Below are positions 1 through 7,370 of a stretch of 16,118 nucleotides of DNA, in pieces. The translations under genes and the position numbers were made by a program. Source of the DNA: an uncultured Granulicatella sp. (GTDB lineage: Bacteria; Bacillota; Bacilli; Lactobacillales; Aerococcaceae); the NCBI RefSeq assembly GCF_938030755.1, contig NZ_CALHIF010000018.1, positions 1 to 16,118 of the forward strand, written 5' to 3'. Each line of letters opens with the position of its first letter. Position 1 is the stretch's first letter. The notes under the pieces were generated by a model, which was not told the origin of the DNA, searched no databases, and saw nothing but the letters and a program-made list of their open reading frames with translations.

Positions 1-143
1 AGTGTGACGGGGGTTCTCATCCTTGTATATTTGGCACCTTTACCAGCATTATGCGTTGCGATTCTTTTTTCTAAATCAACGGTATAACCGGTGTAAAAGG
101 TTTGATCCTTGCAGAGTAGAACATACATATAGAATTGACTCAT
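1..143 (-). CDS. GIY-YIG nuclease-superfamily protein, UPF0213/YazA type (3' part missing)
   Basis: The minus strand from the ATG at 143-141 encodes at least 47 residues and runs off the left edge of the window. The N-terminus shows the GIY-YIG pattern: a short beta strand, YMYVLLCKDQTFYTGYT, in which YVL and YTGYT stand in for the GIY and YIG elements, followed by a helix with DLEKRI and then H-N-GKGAKYTR. This matches the small UPF0213 (YazA) family, single-domain GIY-YIG proteins of about 80-100 residues whose physiological substrate is not established. Its start overlaps the stop of the upstream methyltransferase gene in an ATGA arrangement, so the two are probably translationally coupled. 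The same pair (yabB-yazA) occurs in Bacillus, where rsmI follows; that next gene would lie outside this window. Confidence 0.85.
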   Translation of the reverse strand, partial: MSQFYMYVLLCKDQTFYTGYTVDLEKRIATHNAGKGAKYTRMRTPVT

Positions 144-904
144 GCTTTGTCCCCCCAGAGGATACTTCTGATTTTTTCAGTATATTCTTGTTGCTCATTA
201 AAAACTGTAATCGGTGGCAACACCTTGAGTCCTCCTGGAAGGCCGTCCTTCATTAATTCAATAAGGACAATATTGCTTTCCTTTCCTTCTTTCGGGTATA
301 CAAATTGAACACGTTTAGCTTCCAATCTGTGCTGTCTTGCTTCTGTTAAGATATCACTCAATCGATCCGGCCTATGAACAAGATAGGCTTTTCCTTTCAT
401 CTTCAAGAGCCCAGAAATAGTCGCAAGTAAATCTTCTAGAGGCAAGTGCACTTCATGACGAGCAATCGTATAGGCCTCCTTGAGATTAGTCTGATTGGTT
501 TCTTTGACCTTGAAATAAGGCGGATTGCAAGTAATGAAGTCGACTGAATCTTTTGGGATGATGCCTTTTAAATGTCGAATGTCCTGATGAATAAAGGTAA
601 CGCGGTCTTCTAAACCGTTTAGTTGAGTGGTGCGCATCGCCATATCATAGAGTTGTTCTTGAATTTCGACAGCGGTAATGGGATTAGTGGTTTTATGACT
701 GAGTAAAAAAGCCACTGCTCCATTACCTGAGCAAAGGTCCACGATGGTCGCTTTTCGACGCTCTGCGATAGTTGCAAAATCCGCTAGAAGGACTGCATCC
801 AAAGAAAAAGAGAACACTTCACGACTTTGGATAATATCGATATTTTCTTTCTCGAGTCGATCAAGTCGTTCATGCGATTTTAATGTAACGGTCTTCTTTA
901 TCAA
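140..904 (-). CDS. trmN6: tRNA1(Val) (adenine(37)-N6)-methyltransferase (TrmN6/YabB family)
   Basis: This 254-residue protein is a class I SAM-dependent methyltransferase. The SAM-binding motif I is DLCSGNGAV at residues 56-64 and the catalytic N6-adenine motif is NPPY at 127-130. The N-terminal ERLD.L......IIQ....FSFSLDAVLL pattern is typical of the YabB/YfiC family, which methylates A37 next to the anticodon of tRNA1(Val); the length fits. The start is a TTG at 904-902, chosen because translation from it gives the conserved N-terminus. AGGAG lies 11 nt upstream and GGAAGG lies 3 nt upstream, so either could serve as the binding site. The family also contains rRNA and protein methyltransferases with the same NPPY motif, so the exact substrate is inferred from family resemblance and from pairing with the yazA-like gene. 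Confidence 0.88.
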   Translation of the reverse strand: MIKKTVTLKSHERLDRLEKENIDIIQSREVFSFSLDAVLLADFATIAERRKATIVDLCSGNGAVAFLLSHKTTNPITAVEIQEQLYDMAMRTTQLNGLEDRVTFIHQDIRHLKGIIPKDSVDFITCNPPYFKVKETNQTNLKEAYTIARHEVHLPLEDLLATISGLLKMKGKAYLVHRPDRLSDILTEARQHRLEAKRVQFVYPKEGKESNIVLIELMKDGLPGGLKVLPPITVFNEQQEYTEKIRSILWGDKA

Positions 905-1036
905 ATTCCTTCCAACTCCTACTATAAACTGTATTCAAAGTGTATCAACAAAATAGCAGTAGCGCAAGATAAAGAAAGAGTGAAGGCTTATTTAGCATAC
1001 AACTTTAGGTTTAGAGAAGTTTGGGATAAAAATCAA

Positions 1037-1080
1037 CCTTAGGACCTATGTTTTTATTTTTAACTTCCTTTACACTAAGG
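1037..1080 (+). promoter_or_regulatory. Upstream region of liaX with a spaced inverted repeat
   Basis: The 218-bp gap before liaX contains CCTTAG at 1037-1042 and its exact reverse complement CTAAGG at 1075-1080. Between them is an AT-rich stretch. A weak promoter match overlaps the right half: TTAACT at 1060-1065, 16 bp spacer, TGTAAT at 1082-1087. Enterococcal liaXYZ is activated by LiaR binding upstream, so an operator is expected here, but I cannot match this repeat to a known LiaR consensus. Nothing else recognisable lies in 905-1122 apart from the liaX ribosome binding site (AAGGGGGAAG, 10 nt before the ATG region). Confidence 0.25.
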
Positions 1081-1122
1081 ATGTAATCAAGAAACGCCTA
1101 AATTTTAAGGGGGAAGAAAACA

Positions 1123-2562
1123 ATGAACCAAAAAGATAGAATTTTAGAATTAGTAGATAAAGGTATTATTTCAGCAGAAGAAGCAGTGGTCCTTTTAGAA
1201 AAAATGGGAGACAAGGCAGTAGAAGAGAAAGAACAACCTACAACGAGTCAATTGGATTCCATTATGGAAGGCGTGGCGAGTGCATTCACTAAGTTTTCAG
1301 CAGAAAGTGATCAAACAGACGAAGCCATTCAAACGATTTTAAAACGAACAAAAGAAATTGATCGTCGAATCGACGAAATCAGAACAGCGAGCCAATTAGA
1401 ATCGTTAACGGTAGATGAAGAAATGGAACTCGTTCGATTGGAAGAAGAAGCGGAGCAATTAAGTAATCAATATAAGAGCTTACTTCAAGAAAAGAAAATG
1501 GCTGATGAAAAAATGAAGGCAAAGAAAAAAGAAGAATGGGAAGAAACCATTCAAAAAGCGAAGAAGAAAGTCCAAGAAACTGATTGGGAAGAAAAGACAA
1601 GAAAAACAGCAGGAAGTATTACTGCATGGGCTGCAAAATTTACAGATTCAATCGCAACCACTGTTCAATCGGTCATGAACTCTGTAGAAGAAAATAGACC
1701 TTATGCCCAAGCAAAAAATGGAAAGAAAGTTCCGTATCATTTCCATCAAGTCATCGATGAAGCAAGTATCCTAGATTTTAAGGTCGCAAATGGAATCTTA
1801 CGCGTGAAGTCGGTTCCTGGAAATGAAATGACAATTGAAGGAGAATGCCGAGTAGCTTCTCAAGATGAAGAGTATTTCGATGCAGAATCTTATGTTAGAG
1901 ACCGTGTAAAAGTTGAAGTAGAGGAAGATACCATCTTTATTAAGAGCTTGAGTAAACAAGTTTACTGCGATTGGACCATCTCGTTACCAGAAAAAGAATA
2001 TGATTATGTTTCGATGAAAGGGTTAAATACAACGCTTCATCTGAAAGAATTAAAAGGGAAAGATTATTACTTAGAAAGTAATAATGGAAATATTTTCCTA
2101 AAAGATGTCACAGGGGTTCTATTAGAGTCTGAAATTGTCAACGGGAATCTAAAATATGAACACTTAGATTTTAAAGATATCGTGTCTGAAACGGTAAACG
2201 GAAATATTAGCTTAGAAGGAGATTTCCGTGGGGCAAAATTTGAAACGGTAAATGGTAATATTAAAGTAGAAATTACTAGTCCACAAACGAAAAAAGTGGA
2301 TGTTGAGACAGCGAATGGGAATGTAAAAATTAGTTTAGCCGAAGAATTAGGATTAGAAGCGAATTTAGAAACATCTCTAGGAAGTCTCCACTTTGATGAA
2401 ACGATCTTTGAAGTTATTAAACAAAGAAAAGATTTAACAGAAAGAACAGCAGTGATTTGTAAGCAAAAAGAATTTATGCCACAAGTAGTTGCAGAAACAA
2501 CAACTGGTAATATTCATGTAAATCAGCTACAATCAAAGGCAGATAGTAAGAAAGAGGGTTAA
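1123..2562 (+). CDS. liaX: LiaX-like envelope-stress protein (SHOCT-like N-terminus, coiled coil, DUF4097 repeats)
   Basis: The 479-residue product has no signal peptide. Residues 1-32 form a short SHOCT-like helical hairpin (RILELVDKGIISAEEAVVLLEKM). Residues about 50-160 are highly charged and predicted coiled coil. Residues about 200-470 are a DUF4097 beta-helix-like domain with repeated NGN/TGN turns (NNGNI, VNGNL, VNGNI twice, ANGNV, TTGNI), spaced roughly 15-25 residues apart. This architecture, followed directly by a PspC protein and a YvlD-type membrane protein, is that of enterococcal LiaX. In E. faecalis LiaX is reported to be surface-exposed and released, to sense daptomycin and LL-37, and through its C-terminal domain to restrain membrane remodelling. 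As I recall the enterococcal protein is about 530 residues, so this one is somewhat shorter. Function here is inferred by homology and context; the LiaFSR regulators are not in the window. Confidence 0.85.
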   Translation: MNQKDRILELVDKGIISAEEAVVLLEKMGDKAVEEKEQPTTSQLDSIMEGVASAFTKFSAESDQTDEAIQTILKRTKEIDRRIDEIRTASQLESLTVDEEMELVRLEEEAEQLSNQYKSLLQEKKMADEKMKAKKKEEWEETIQKAKKKVQETDWEEKTRKTAGSITAWAAKFTDSIATTVQSVMNSVEENRPYAQAKNGKKVPYHFHQVIDEASILDFKVANGILRVKSVPGNEMTIEGECRVASQDEEYFDAESYVRDRVKVEVEEDTIFIKSLSKQVYCDWTISLPEKEYDYVSMKGLNTTLHLKELKGKDYYLESNNGNIFLKDVTGVLLESEIVNGNLKYEHLDFKDIVSETVNGNISLEGDFRGAKFETVNGNIKVEITSPQTKKVDVETANGNVKISLAEELGLEANLETSLGSLHFDETIFEVIKQRKDLTERTAVICKQKEFMPQVVAETTTGNIHVNQLQSKADSKKEG

Positions 2563-2567
2563 ATAAA

Positions 2568-2864
2568 ATGAAAAAGTTGAGAAGATCCAGAAATAACCGA
2601 ATTTTTTGTGGGGTAATGGGAGGAATTGCGGAATACTTTGAAGTAGATCCAACAATTGTCCGTGTTCTATTCTTGATTTTTTGTTGGACAGGTTTTCCAA
2701 TTTTCCTCTATATATTACTTGCTATCATAATTCCAGAAGGGGGTTCTGAGTATCGTCGTCGCAATCGACAAGATACTTACTACTATACTTCTAGAAATAA
2801 TCGTCCTCGTAAAACTGCTCGAAAAGTAGAAGATGAGGATAATGATGATTGGAGTGATTTTTAG
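2568..2864 (+). CDS. liaY: PspC-domain membrane protein, LiaY-like
   Basis: A 98-residue protein whose first 60 residues are a PspC domain: a basic start (KKLRRSRNNRIFCGVMGGIAEYF), the conserved DPTIVRVLF segment and one hydrophobic membrane span at about 31-56 ending in IIPEGG. The C-terminal tail is hydrophilic, first basic (YRRRNRQ, RPRKTARK) and then acidic (EDEDNDDW). PspC proteins act in envelope-stress responses. Enterococcal LiaY links LiaX to membrane-remodelling events such as cardiolipin redistribution. The gene starts 5 nt after the liaX stop, with GAGG in the end of liaX as ribosome binding site, and its stop overlaps the next start by one base (TAGTG), so the three genes form one translational unit. 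Confidence 0.87.
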   Translation: MKKLRRSRNNRIFCGVMGGIAEYFEVDPTIVRVLFLIFCWTGFPIFLYILLAIIIPEGGSEYRRRNRQDTYYYTSRNNRPRKTARKVEDEDNDDWSDF

Positions 2865-3202
2865 TGTCATTTACTAAAAAAATTGCCATTAATACATTAG
2901 GATTTTTGGTAATTGCATGGTTTGTTCCACAATTTATCGTTACAAACTGGGTAGCAGCGCTTATTGCAAGTATCGTCCTTGCGGTACTAAACCTATTTGT
3001 TAAACCGATTCTATTCCTTTTAACATTACCAGTAACGATTGTAACGTTTGGATGCTTTAGCTTTGTGTTAAATGCGATGATGTTAAGTATTACATCATGG
3101 TTTGTCGGACCGGGATTCTCATTTTCAAGTCCGCTGATTACCTTAGTGGTGAGCATTCTATTAACGATTTTCCAACGCTTTGTTGAAAATCTAACAGATT
3201 AA
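2864..3202 (+). CDS. liaZ: YvlD/phage holin family 4_2 membrane protein, LiaZ-like
   Basis: A 112-residue, almost wholly hydrophobic protein with about four membrane segments (roughly residues 8-26, 29-46, 50-78 and 88-105). It carries the family hallmarks NLFVKPILFLLTLPVT and a late FSFSSPLI segment. Despite the family name (phage holin 4_2), chromosomal YvlD homologues are not lysis proteins; they sit with PspC and DUF4097 proteins in stress operons. The start is GTG at 2864, overlapping the last base of the liaY stop, with TGGAGTGA a few bases upstream as the ribosome binding site. The third place in the liaXYZ order supports the name; its molecular role is not well established. Confidence 0.83.
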   Translation: MSFTKKIAINTLGFLVIAWFVPQFIVTNWVAALIASIVLAVLNLFVKPILFLLTLPVTIVTFGCFSFVLNAMMLSITSWFVGPGFSFSSPLITLVVSILLTIFQRFVENLTD

Positions 3203-3206
3203 TGCA

Positions 3207-3240
3207 ACAAAAAAGCGCCTGTATAGGCGCTTTTTTTGCA
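3207..3240 (+). terminator. Bidirectional rho-independent terminator between convergent units
   Basis: AGCGCCT (3214-3220), loop GTAT, AGGCGCT (3225-3231) form a perfect 7-bp GC-rich stem. It is flanked by A residues on the left (A6) and T residues on the right (T7), and further out by TGCA on both sides. The T tract serves liaZ on the plus strand and the A tract serves the DUF421 gene on the minus strand. Confidence 0.93.
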
Positions 3241-3245
3241 TTAAA

Positions 3246-3878
3246 CTAATATTTTACAATCATCAATTGACCGTTATTGTATTCAGCAAGGAATACTTCA
3301 GAAGGGTCTTGAATATCTTGCGCTGCCAGGCGTTCTGTCACCCATTCCTCAGTTTTATCAATAACTTCTAAAATGTTATATTGAATAACTCCATCTGTAA
3401 TAAGAGGATATTTTGGATTTTCCTCTCCAGCTTTTGTGAGAATGAGTTGTCCGTTTTGTTCTAAGATAGCACTTTTTACATCGCGAATGGAGTAGACTCC
3501 TTGTGCACGTAATTTAAAGGCTACTTCTTGTGCCGTTAGTCCTGCTAAACGAACATTTTCAACATCAATTTTTCCTTGTTTAATTAATTGTAACGGTTCT
3601 CCGTCAATCATTTTTTTCACTTTGCTGTTGTTTGTTTTTACCCACCGGAGGGATAATACTAAAGCAAACCATATTAATAGAATGATGCAGTATTGTAAGA
3701 TGCTAATGGAAGGATTATAAATTACACCCCCGATAATGCCCCCGAGTACATAGTTTTGAACTTGATCGCTGGCAGATGTAGGAGCCAAATTCCCCTTCCC
3801 TGTATAGTTAATAACAACGATTAATGATAATAGCCCAAGAGCAAGCTTAATTACGACGTCGATATATGAAAAATTCAA
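3246..3878 (-). CDS. DUF421 (YetF/YrbG-type) membrane protein
   Basis: This 210-residue protein has an N-terminal membrane part (hydrophobic segments near 7-24, 43-54 and 58-79; LGGIIGGVIYNPSIS is typical of DUF421) and a soluble C-terminal part from about residue 85. In the latter IDGEPLQLIKQGKID and LRAQGVYSIRDVKSAILEQNG are the family signature segments. The function of DUF421 proteins is not defined. The start is TTG at 3878-3876, preceded 9 nt upstream by a full AGGAGG, one base after the stop of the DUF3290 gene. The two genes are therefore co-transcribed, and the DUF3290-DUF421 pairing recurs in other Firmicutes, suggesting that the products act together in the membrane. Confidence 0.85.
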   Translation of the reverse strand: MNFSYIDVVIKLALGLLSLIVVINYTGKGNLAPTSASDQVQNYVLGGIIGGVIYNPSISILQYCIILLIWFALVLSLRWVKTNNSKVKKMIDGEPLQLIKQGKIDVENVRLAGLTAQEVAFKLRAQGVYSIRDVKSAILEQNGQLILTKAGEENPKYPLITDGVIQYNILEVIDKTEEWVTERLAAQDIQDPSEVFLAEYNNGQLMIVKY

Positions 3879-3879
3879 C

Positions 3880-4329
3880 TTATTCAGCCTCCTTTATGGT
3901 GATTTTCGGATTTTGAATCTCCATTTTTTCGAGTAAATAATGTTCGGGACTATCCCCGCTAAGCACCCGGTAAAACTGGTCGCCTACCTTTACAATAGCT
4001 CCGTCCTTTGCAGCTTCAGTGTTAATATAAATGTCTTCTTTATTGACCTGTAAATCCGCGGCAATTGTTTCAACAAAACGAAGCGCTCCAGAATATTGGT
4101 TTTCTGAATTTTTAGAGTTCTGTAAGTCAGAAATTTTAGAACCAGCCAGTATTAGAATACCAATCACTGCAATTAAAGCTAACTCGCGGAACTTTGTATC
4201 TTGTTTGTTTTTAAAGTATCGATAAAGCGCAATTGCTAAAATGGCAATGACAAAAAGAATTAATCCTAGTTGAATATAGTCAATTTGTTGCACTTTACTT
4301 TTTAAAAAATCATATGAATAAAAGACCAT
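3880..4329 (-). CDS. DUF3290 membrane protein
   Basis: A 149-residue protein with two predicted membrane segments (about residues 18-37 and 48-63) joined by a short basic loop (RYFKNKQDTKFRE). A mainly hydrophilic C-terminal domain of about 80 residues follows, ending in a beta-rich segment (GAIVKVGDQFYRVLSGD). This matches DUF3290, a family of unknown function regularly found immediately before DUF421 genes. The ATG at 4329 has a perfect AGGAGG about 6 nt upstream. A sigma-70-type promoter lies 30-60 bp upstream, making this the first gene of a two-gene unit that diverges from hprK. Confidence 0.8.
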   Translation of the reverse strand: MVFYSYDFLKSKVQQIDYIQLGLILFVIAILAIALYRYFKNKQDTKFRELALIAVIGILILAGSKISDLQNSKNSENQYSGALRFVETIAADLQVNKEDIYINTEAAKDGAIVKVGDQFYRVLSGDSPEHYLLEKMEIQNPKITIKEAE

Positions 4330-4359
4330 GTTACATCCTCCTTTATGAAACTGAAAATT

Positions 4360-4387
4360 ATTATATAGAAAAGACTAGAAAATTCAA
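4360..4387 (-). promoter_or_regulatory. Promoter of the DUF3290-DUF421 unit
   Basis: On the minus strand TTGAAT (4387-4382) and TATAAT (4365-4360) are separated by 16 bp. The -10 is a perfect match to consensus and lies about 30 bp before the DUF3290 start codon, leaving room for the AGGAGG site. Confidence 0.65.
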
Positions 4388-4460
4388 AAACATTGCTTCT
4401 TTAAAAGGCTATTTTTAGTTTCAAAATTCAATACGGAATTGTTAATTAAATTTAAAACCA

Positions 4461-4489
4461 TACAAGAAAGCGCTAAAATATGGTATAGT
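4461..4489 (+). promoter_or_regulatory. hprK promoter (extended -10) with cre-like site
   Basis: TGGTATAGT at 4481-4489 is an extended -10 element (TG, one base, TATAGT). No good -35 is present at the expected place (TACAAG at 4461-4466), as is common for extended -10 promoters. Just upstream, AGAAAGCGCTAAAA at 4465-4478 resembles the catabolite-responsive element consensus TGNNANCGNTNNCA, with two mismatches at defined positions (first T and last C). It would place CcpA over the promoter core. Confidence 0.5.
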
Positions 4490-4517
4490 AAAAAGGAATG
4501 AAGAAAAGAGGGATGTT

Positions 4518-5447
4518 ATGAAACCTGTTACGGTTCAAGAGTTAATCAAAAATATTCACTTAAAACCAATCCATGGAGAAAAATACTTAGATCGACCGAT
4601 TACTACAAGTGAAATTTCAAGACCGGGATTAGAATTAGCCGGCTATTTTAATTTTTACCCAGCAGAAAGAATTCAATTATTGGGGCGAACTGAAACGTCC
4701 TTTGCGCAGGAGATGGATTCTCAATCGAGATATGAAGTGATGGAGCTCTTATGTACGCCAGATACGCCATGTTTTATTATTTCTCGTAAATTAGAGCCCC
4801 CTAAAGAGCTTATTGAAGCTGCGGAAAAAGCACAAATTCCTATTTTACAAGCTTCTTCTAAAACGACCCAGGTTTCTAGTAGTGTGACAAACTTCTTAGA
4901 AGGTAGACTGGCTGAAAGATTTTCCATGCATGGTGTATTATTAGACGTTTTTGGCATTGGATTACTCATTACTGGTGAAAGTGGAGTCGGTAAATCAGAA
5001 ACGGCTTTGGAATTAGTTCAAAAAGGACATCGTCTTGTTGCGGATGACCGTGTAGAACTGTATCAATATGATGAATTAACCTTAATAGGAGAAGCACCAG
5101 AGATTTTAAATAACTTGATTGAAATTCGTGGTGTCGGGATTGTCGATGTGATGACTTTATTTGGTGCAGGAGCCATTTTAGATTCTAAACAAGTAGACTT
5201 AGTGGTTCATCTCGAAAATTGGACGCCTGAAAAGAGATATGATCGATTAGGTGGAAATATGGAAAACGTCGAAATTTTAGGAGTTGAAATTCCTAAAATT
5301 CGTATTCCAGTGAAGACAGGTCGAAATGTATCGATTATTCTTGAAGTAGCCTGTATGAACTTTCGTGCAAAGAAAATGGGCTTTGATGCTACAGAAAACT
5401 TTACCAATCGATTATCTAAATTGATTGAAGAAAATAAAGAGGTTTAG
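4518..5447 (+). CDS. hprK: HPr(Ser) kinase/phosphorylase
   Basis: The 309-residue protein is the bifunctional sensor of carbon catabolite repression in Firmicutes. It phosphorylates HPr on Ser46 with ATP or pyrophosphate when glycolytic intermediates are abundant, and dephosphorylates it when phosphate is high. Residues 1-130 are the N-terminal domain. The catalytic domain carries the Walker A loop GESGVGKS at 153-160, the preceding MHGVLLDVFG with His138, the DD pair at 176-177 (LVADDRVE), and the HPrK signature IEIRGVGIVDVMTLFGAGAI at 201-220. Length and all key residues are intact. The ATG follows GAGGG at a suitable distance. hprK followed directly by lgt is a classic Firmicute order; the lgt ribosome binding site overlaps the hprK stop. 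Confidence 0.97.
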   Translation: MKPVTVQELIKNIHLKPIHGEKYLDRPITTSEISRPGLELAGYFNFYPAERIQLLGRTETSFAQEMDSQSRYEVMELLCTPDTPCFIISRKLEPPKELIEAAEKAQIPILQASSKTTQVSSSVTNFLEGRLAERFSMHGVLLDVFGIGLLITGESGVGKSETALELVQKGHRLVADDRVELYQYDELTLIGEAPEILNNLIEIRGVGIVDVMTLFGAGAILDSKQVDLVVHLENWTPEKRYDRLGGNMENVEILGVEIPKIRIPVKTGRNVSIILEVACMNFRAKKMGFDATENFTNRLSKLIEENKEV

Positions 5448-5460
5448 GAGTAAACAGTAA

Positions 5461-6318
5461 ATGAATGTATTAGAAATGGCTTTGACTATTAATCCAATTG
5501 CTTTTGAAATTGGAGGATTACAAGTACGATGGTATGGCATTATTATTGCGTTTGGAATCTATTTAGCAACAACTTTAGCAGATAGGGAAGCTACCAGAAA
5601 AGGCTATCGCAAAGATTTTATAATTGATTTGGTATTCTGGGCAGTCCCACTCGGATTTGTTGGAGCAAGATTGTATTACATTCTTTTTGAATGGCAATAT
5701 TATTTAGCAAATCCAGCCGAAATTATTCAAATTTGGCACGGAGGTATTGCAATTTACGGTGGAGTGATTGCAGGGGCAGCAACAGTATATTGGTTTGCTA
5801 AAAAAGAGAAAGTTTCTTTTGCGTTACTTCTTGATATTTTAGCTCCTGTTGTATTGTTGGCCCAGGCAATTGGTCGCTGGGGGAACTTCACGAATCAAGA
5901 AGCTCATGGAGAAGTTACAACCCGTGCTTTCTTAGAAGGATTGCATTTACCAAACTTCATCATTGAACAGATGAATATCAAAGGAGCATATTATCAACCA
6001 ACGTTCTTATATGAATCGCTTTGGTCGTTTGTCGGAGTTCTTATTTTATTCTACCTTCGTAGACGTAAAGGGGTGAAAGTAGGAGAAATAGCGGCTGGTT
6101 ACTTAATCTGGTATTCATTTGGTCGTTTCTTTATTGAAGGAATGCGTACAGATAGCCTCTGGATGTTTAACGTCATCAGAATTTCTCAACTGGTTTCAAT
6201 CGTATTATTCCTATTAGGAATTGGTCTAATTGTTGTAAGAAGACGTCGAGTGCCAGCACTTCCGGATTATGTCTCTATCGATAATCCACAATCTCCAATA
6301 TTATTTGGAAAAGTGTAA
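5461..6318 (+). CDS. lgt: Prolipoprotein diacylglyceryl transferase
   Basis: Lgt transfers diacylglycerol from phosphatidylglycerol to the cysteine of the lipobox in prolipoproteins, the first step of lipoprotein maturation in the membrane. The 285-residue protein is strongly hydrophobic with about seven membrane spans. It shows the Lgt signature GRWGNFTNQEAHG at 138-150, the N-terminal INPIAF...VRWYG segment and the conserved YIL.YG-like GGIAIYGG segment; the late YSFGRFFIEGMRTDSL motif is also typical. The ATG is preceded by TAGGAG, which overlaps the hprK stop codon 13 nt upstream, so translation is likely linked. A probable substrate, a small lipoprotein, is encoded about 3 kb downstream. 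Confidence 0.97.
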   Translation: MNVLEMALTINPIAFEIGGLQVRWYGIIIAFGIYLATTLADREATRKGYRKDFIIDLVFWAVPLGFVGARLYYILFEWQYYLANPAEIIQIWHGGIAIYGGVIAGAATVYWFAKKEKVSFALLLDILAPVVLLAQAIGRWGNFTNQEAHGEVTTRAFLEGLHLPNFIIEQMNIKGAYYQPTFLYESLWSFVGVLILFYLRRRKGVKVGEIAAGYLIWYSFGRFFIEGMRTDSLWMFNVIRISQLVSIVLFLLGIGLIVVRRRRVPALPDYVSIDNPQSPILFGKV

Positions 6319-6330
6319 AGGAGTTTTGAT

Positions 6331-7350
6331 ATGAAAAAAATCGCCATTTTAGGAGCCGGTTCTTGGGGGACTGCATTAGCGATGGTTCTAGCAGAAAACC
6401 AACATGAAGCTCGCCTATGGGGGAATAATGAAGCTCAAATTAAAGAAATTAATGAGCGACATACAAATGAACATTTCTTACCAGGGGTTTTCTTAGATCC
6501 TTCGATTAGAGGTTATTTAGATTTAGCAGAAGTGGTAAAAGATGTGGATGCGATTTTATTCGTACTTCCAACAAAAGCGATTCGTTTAGTTGCGAAACAA
6601 TTAAATGGCTTGCTAGAAAATAAACCAATGATTATTCATGCAAGTAAAGGGCTAGAGCAGGAAACGTATAAACGTATTTCAGAAATTTTAGCAGAAGAAT
6701 TGGACCGTGATCGCTACGAGGATATCGTAGTGTTATCCGGACCAAGTCATGCAGAAGAAGTTTCTAGACGCGATATTACTACGATTACTGCTGCGTGTGA
6801 AAATATAGAGTCTGCAAAATACGTACAAAAATTATTCAGCAATTCATTTTTCCGTGTATATACGAATACCGATTGCGTCGGAGTTGAAATGGGAGCGGCA
6901 TTAAAGAATGTCATTGCTGTTGGAGCAGGTGCTCTTCATGGTCTAGGATACGGGGATAATGCAAAAGCGGCCTTGATGACACGAGGTTTAACAGAAATCA
7001 GTCGTCTTGGAGTTGCCTTTGGAGCAGATCCGCTAACTTTTATTGGACTTAGTGGGGTAGGAGACTTAATTGTCACTTGTACGAGTATTCATTCTCGTAA
7101 CTGGAGATGTGGGGATCAAATTGGGAAAGGAATTCCACTCCCAACCATTCTAGAAAATATGGGAATGGTTGTAGAAGGGGTAGAAACCTGTAAAGCGGTA
7201 TATGCACTGGCAAAAGAAAAAAATATTGAAATGCCAATTACTACCGCCGTTTATAATGTGTTATATAACGGACATGATGTTCGCAAAGAAATTCAATGCC
7301 TAATGGGGCGTGAATACAAATCAGAAGCATCCATCAAAGAACACCAATAA
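6331..7350 (+). CDS. gpsA: Glycerol-3-phosphate dehydrogenase [NAD(P)+]
   Basis: GpsA reduces dihydroxyacetone phosphate to sn-glycerol 3-phosphate, the backbone for phospholipids and lipoteichoic acids. The 339-residue cytosolic enzyme begins with a Rossmann nucleotide-binding motif GAGSWGTALA (8-17). It has the conserved HASKGLE segment, SGPSHAEEV, and the C-terminal-domain block VGVEMGAALKNVIAVGAG with the catalytic lysine, then GDNAKAALMTRG. Length is normal. AAAGGAG lies 7-8 nt before the ATG, and the gene begins 12 nt after lgt, consistent with one operon for membrane lipid supply. Confidence 0.97.
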   Translation: MKKIAILGAGSWGTALAMVLAENQHEARLWGNNEAQIKEINERHTNEHFLPGVFLDPSIRGYLDLAEVVKDVDAILFVLPTKAIRLVAKQLNGLLENKPMIIHASKGLEQETYKRISEILAEELDRDRYEDIVVLSGPSHAEEVSRRDITTITAACENIESAKYVQKLFSNSFFRVYTNTDCVGVEMGAALKNVIAVGAGALHGLGYGDNAKAALMTRGLTEISRLGVAFGADPLTFIGLSGVGDLIVTCTSIHSRNWRCGDQIGKGIPLPTILENMGMVVEGVETCKAVYALAKEKNIEMPITTAVYNVLYNGHDVRKEIQCLMGREYKSEASIKEHQ

Positions 7351-7370
7351 GCTGATCGGAGGACAAACAG

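Noticed and set aside
23..256. Plus-strand open frame at the left end
   Set aside because: It is the antisense shadow of the GIY-YIG and methyltransferase genes and lacks family resemblance.
2864..3202. Prophage holin
   Set aside because: The family name is phage holin 4_2, but no phage genes are nearby and the liaXY context indicates a chromosomal stress-operon protein.
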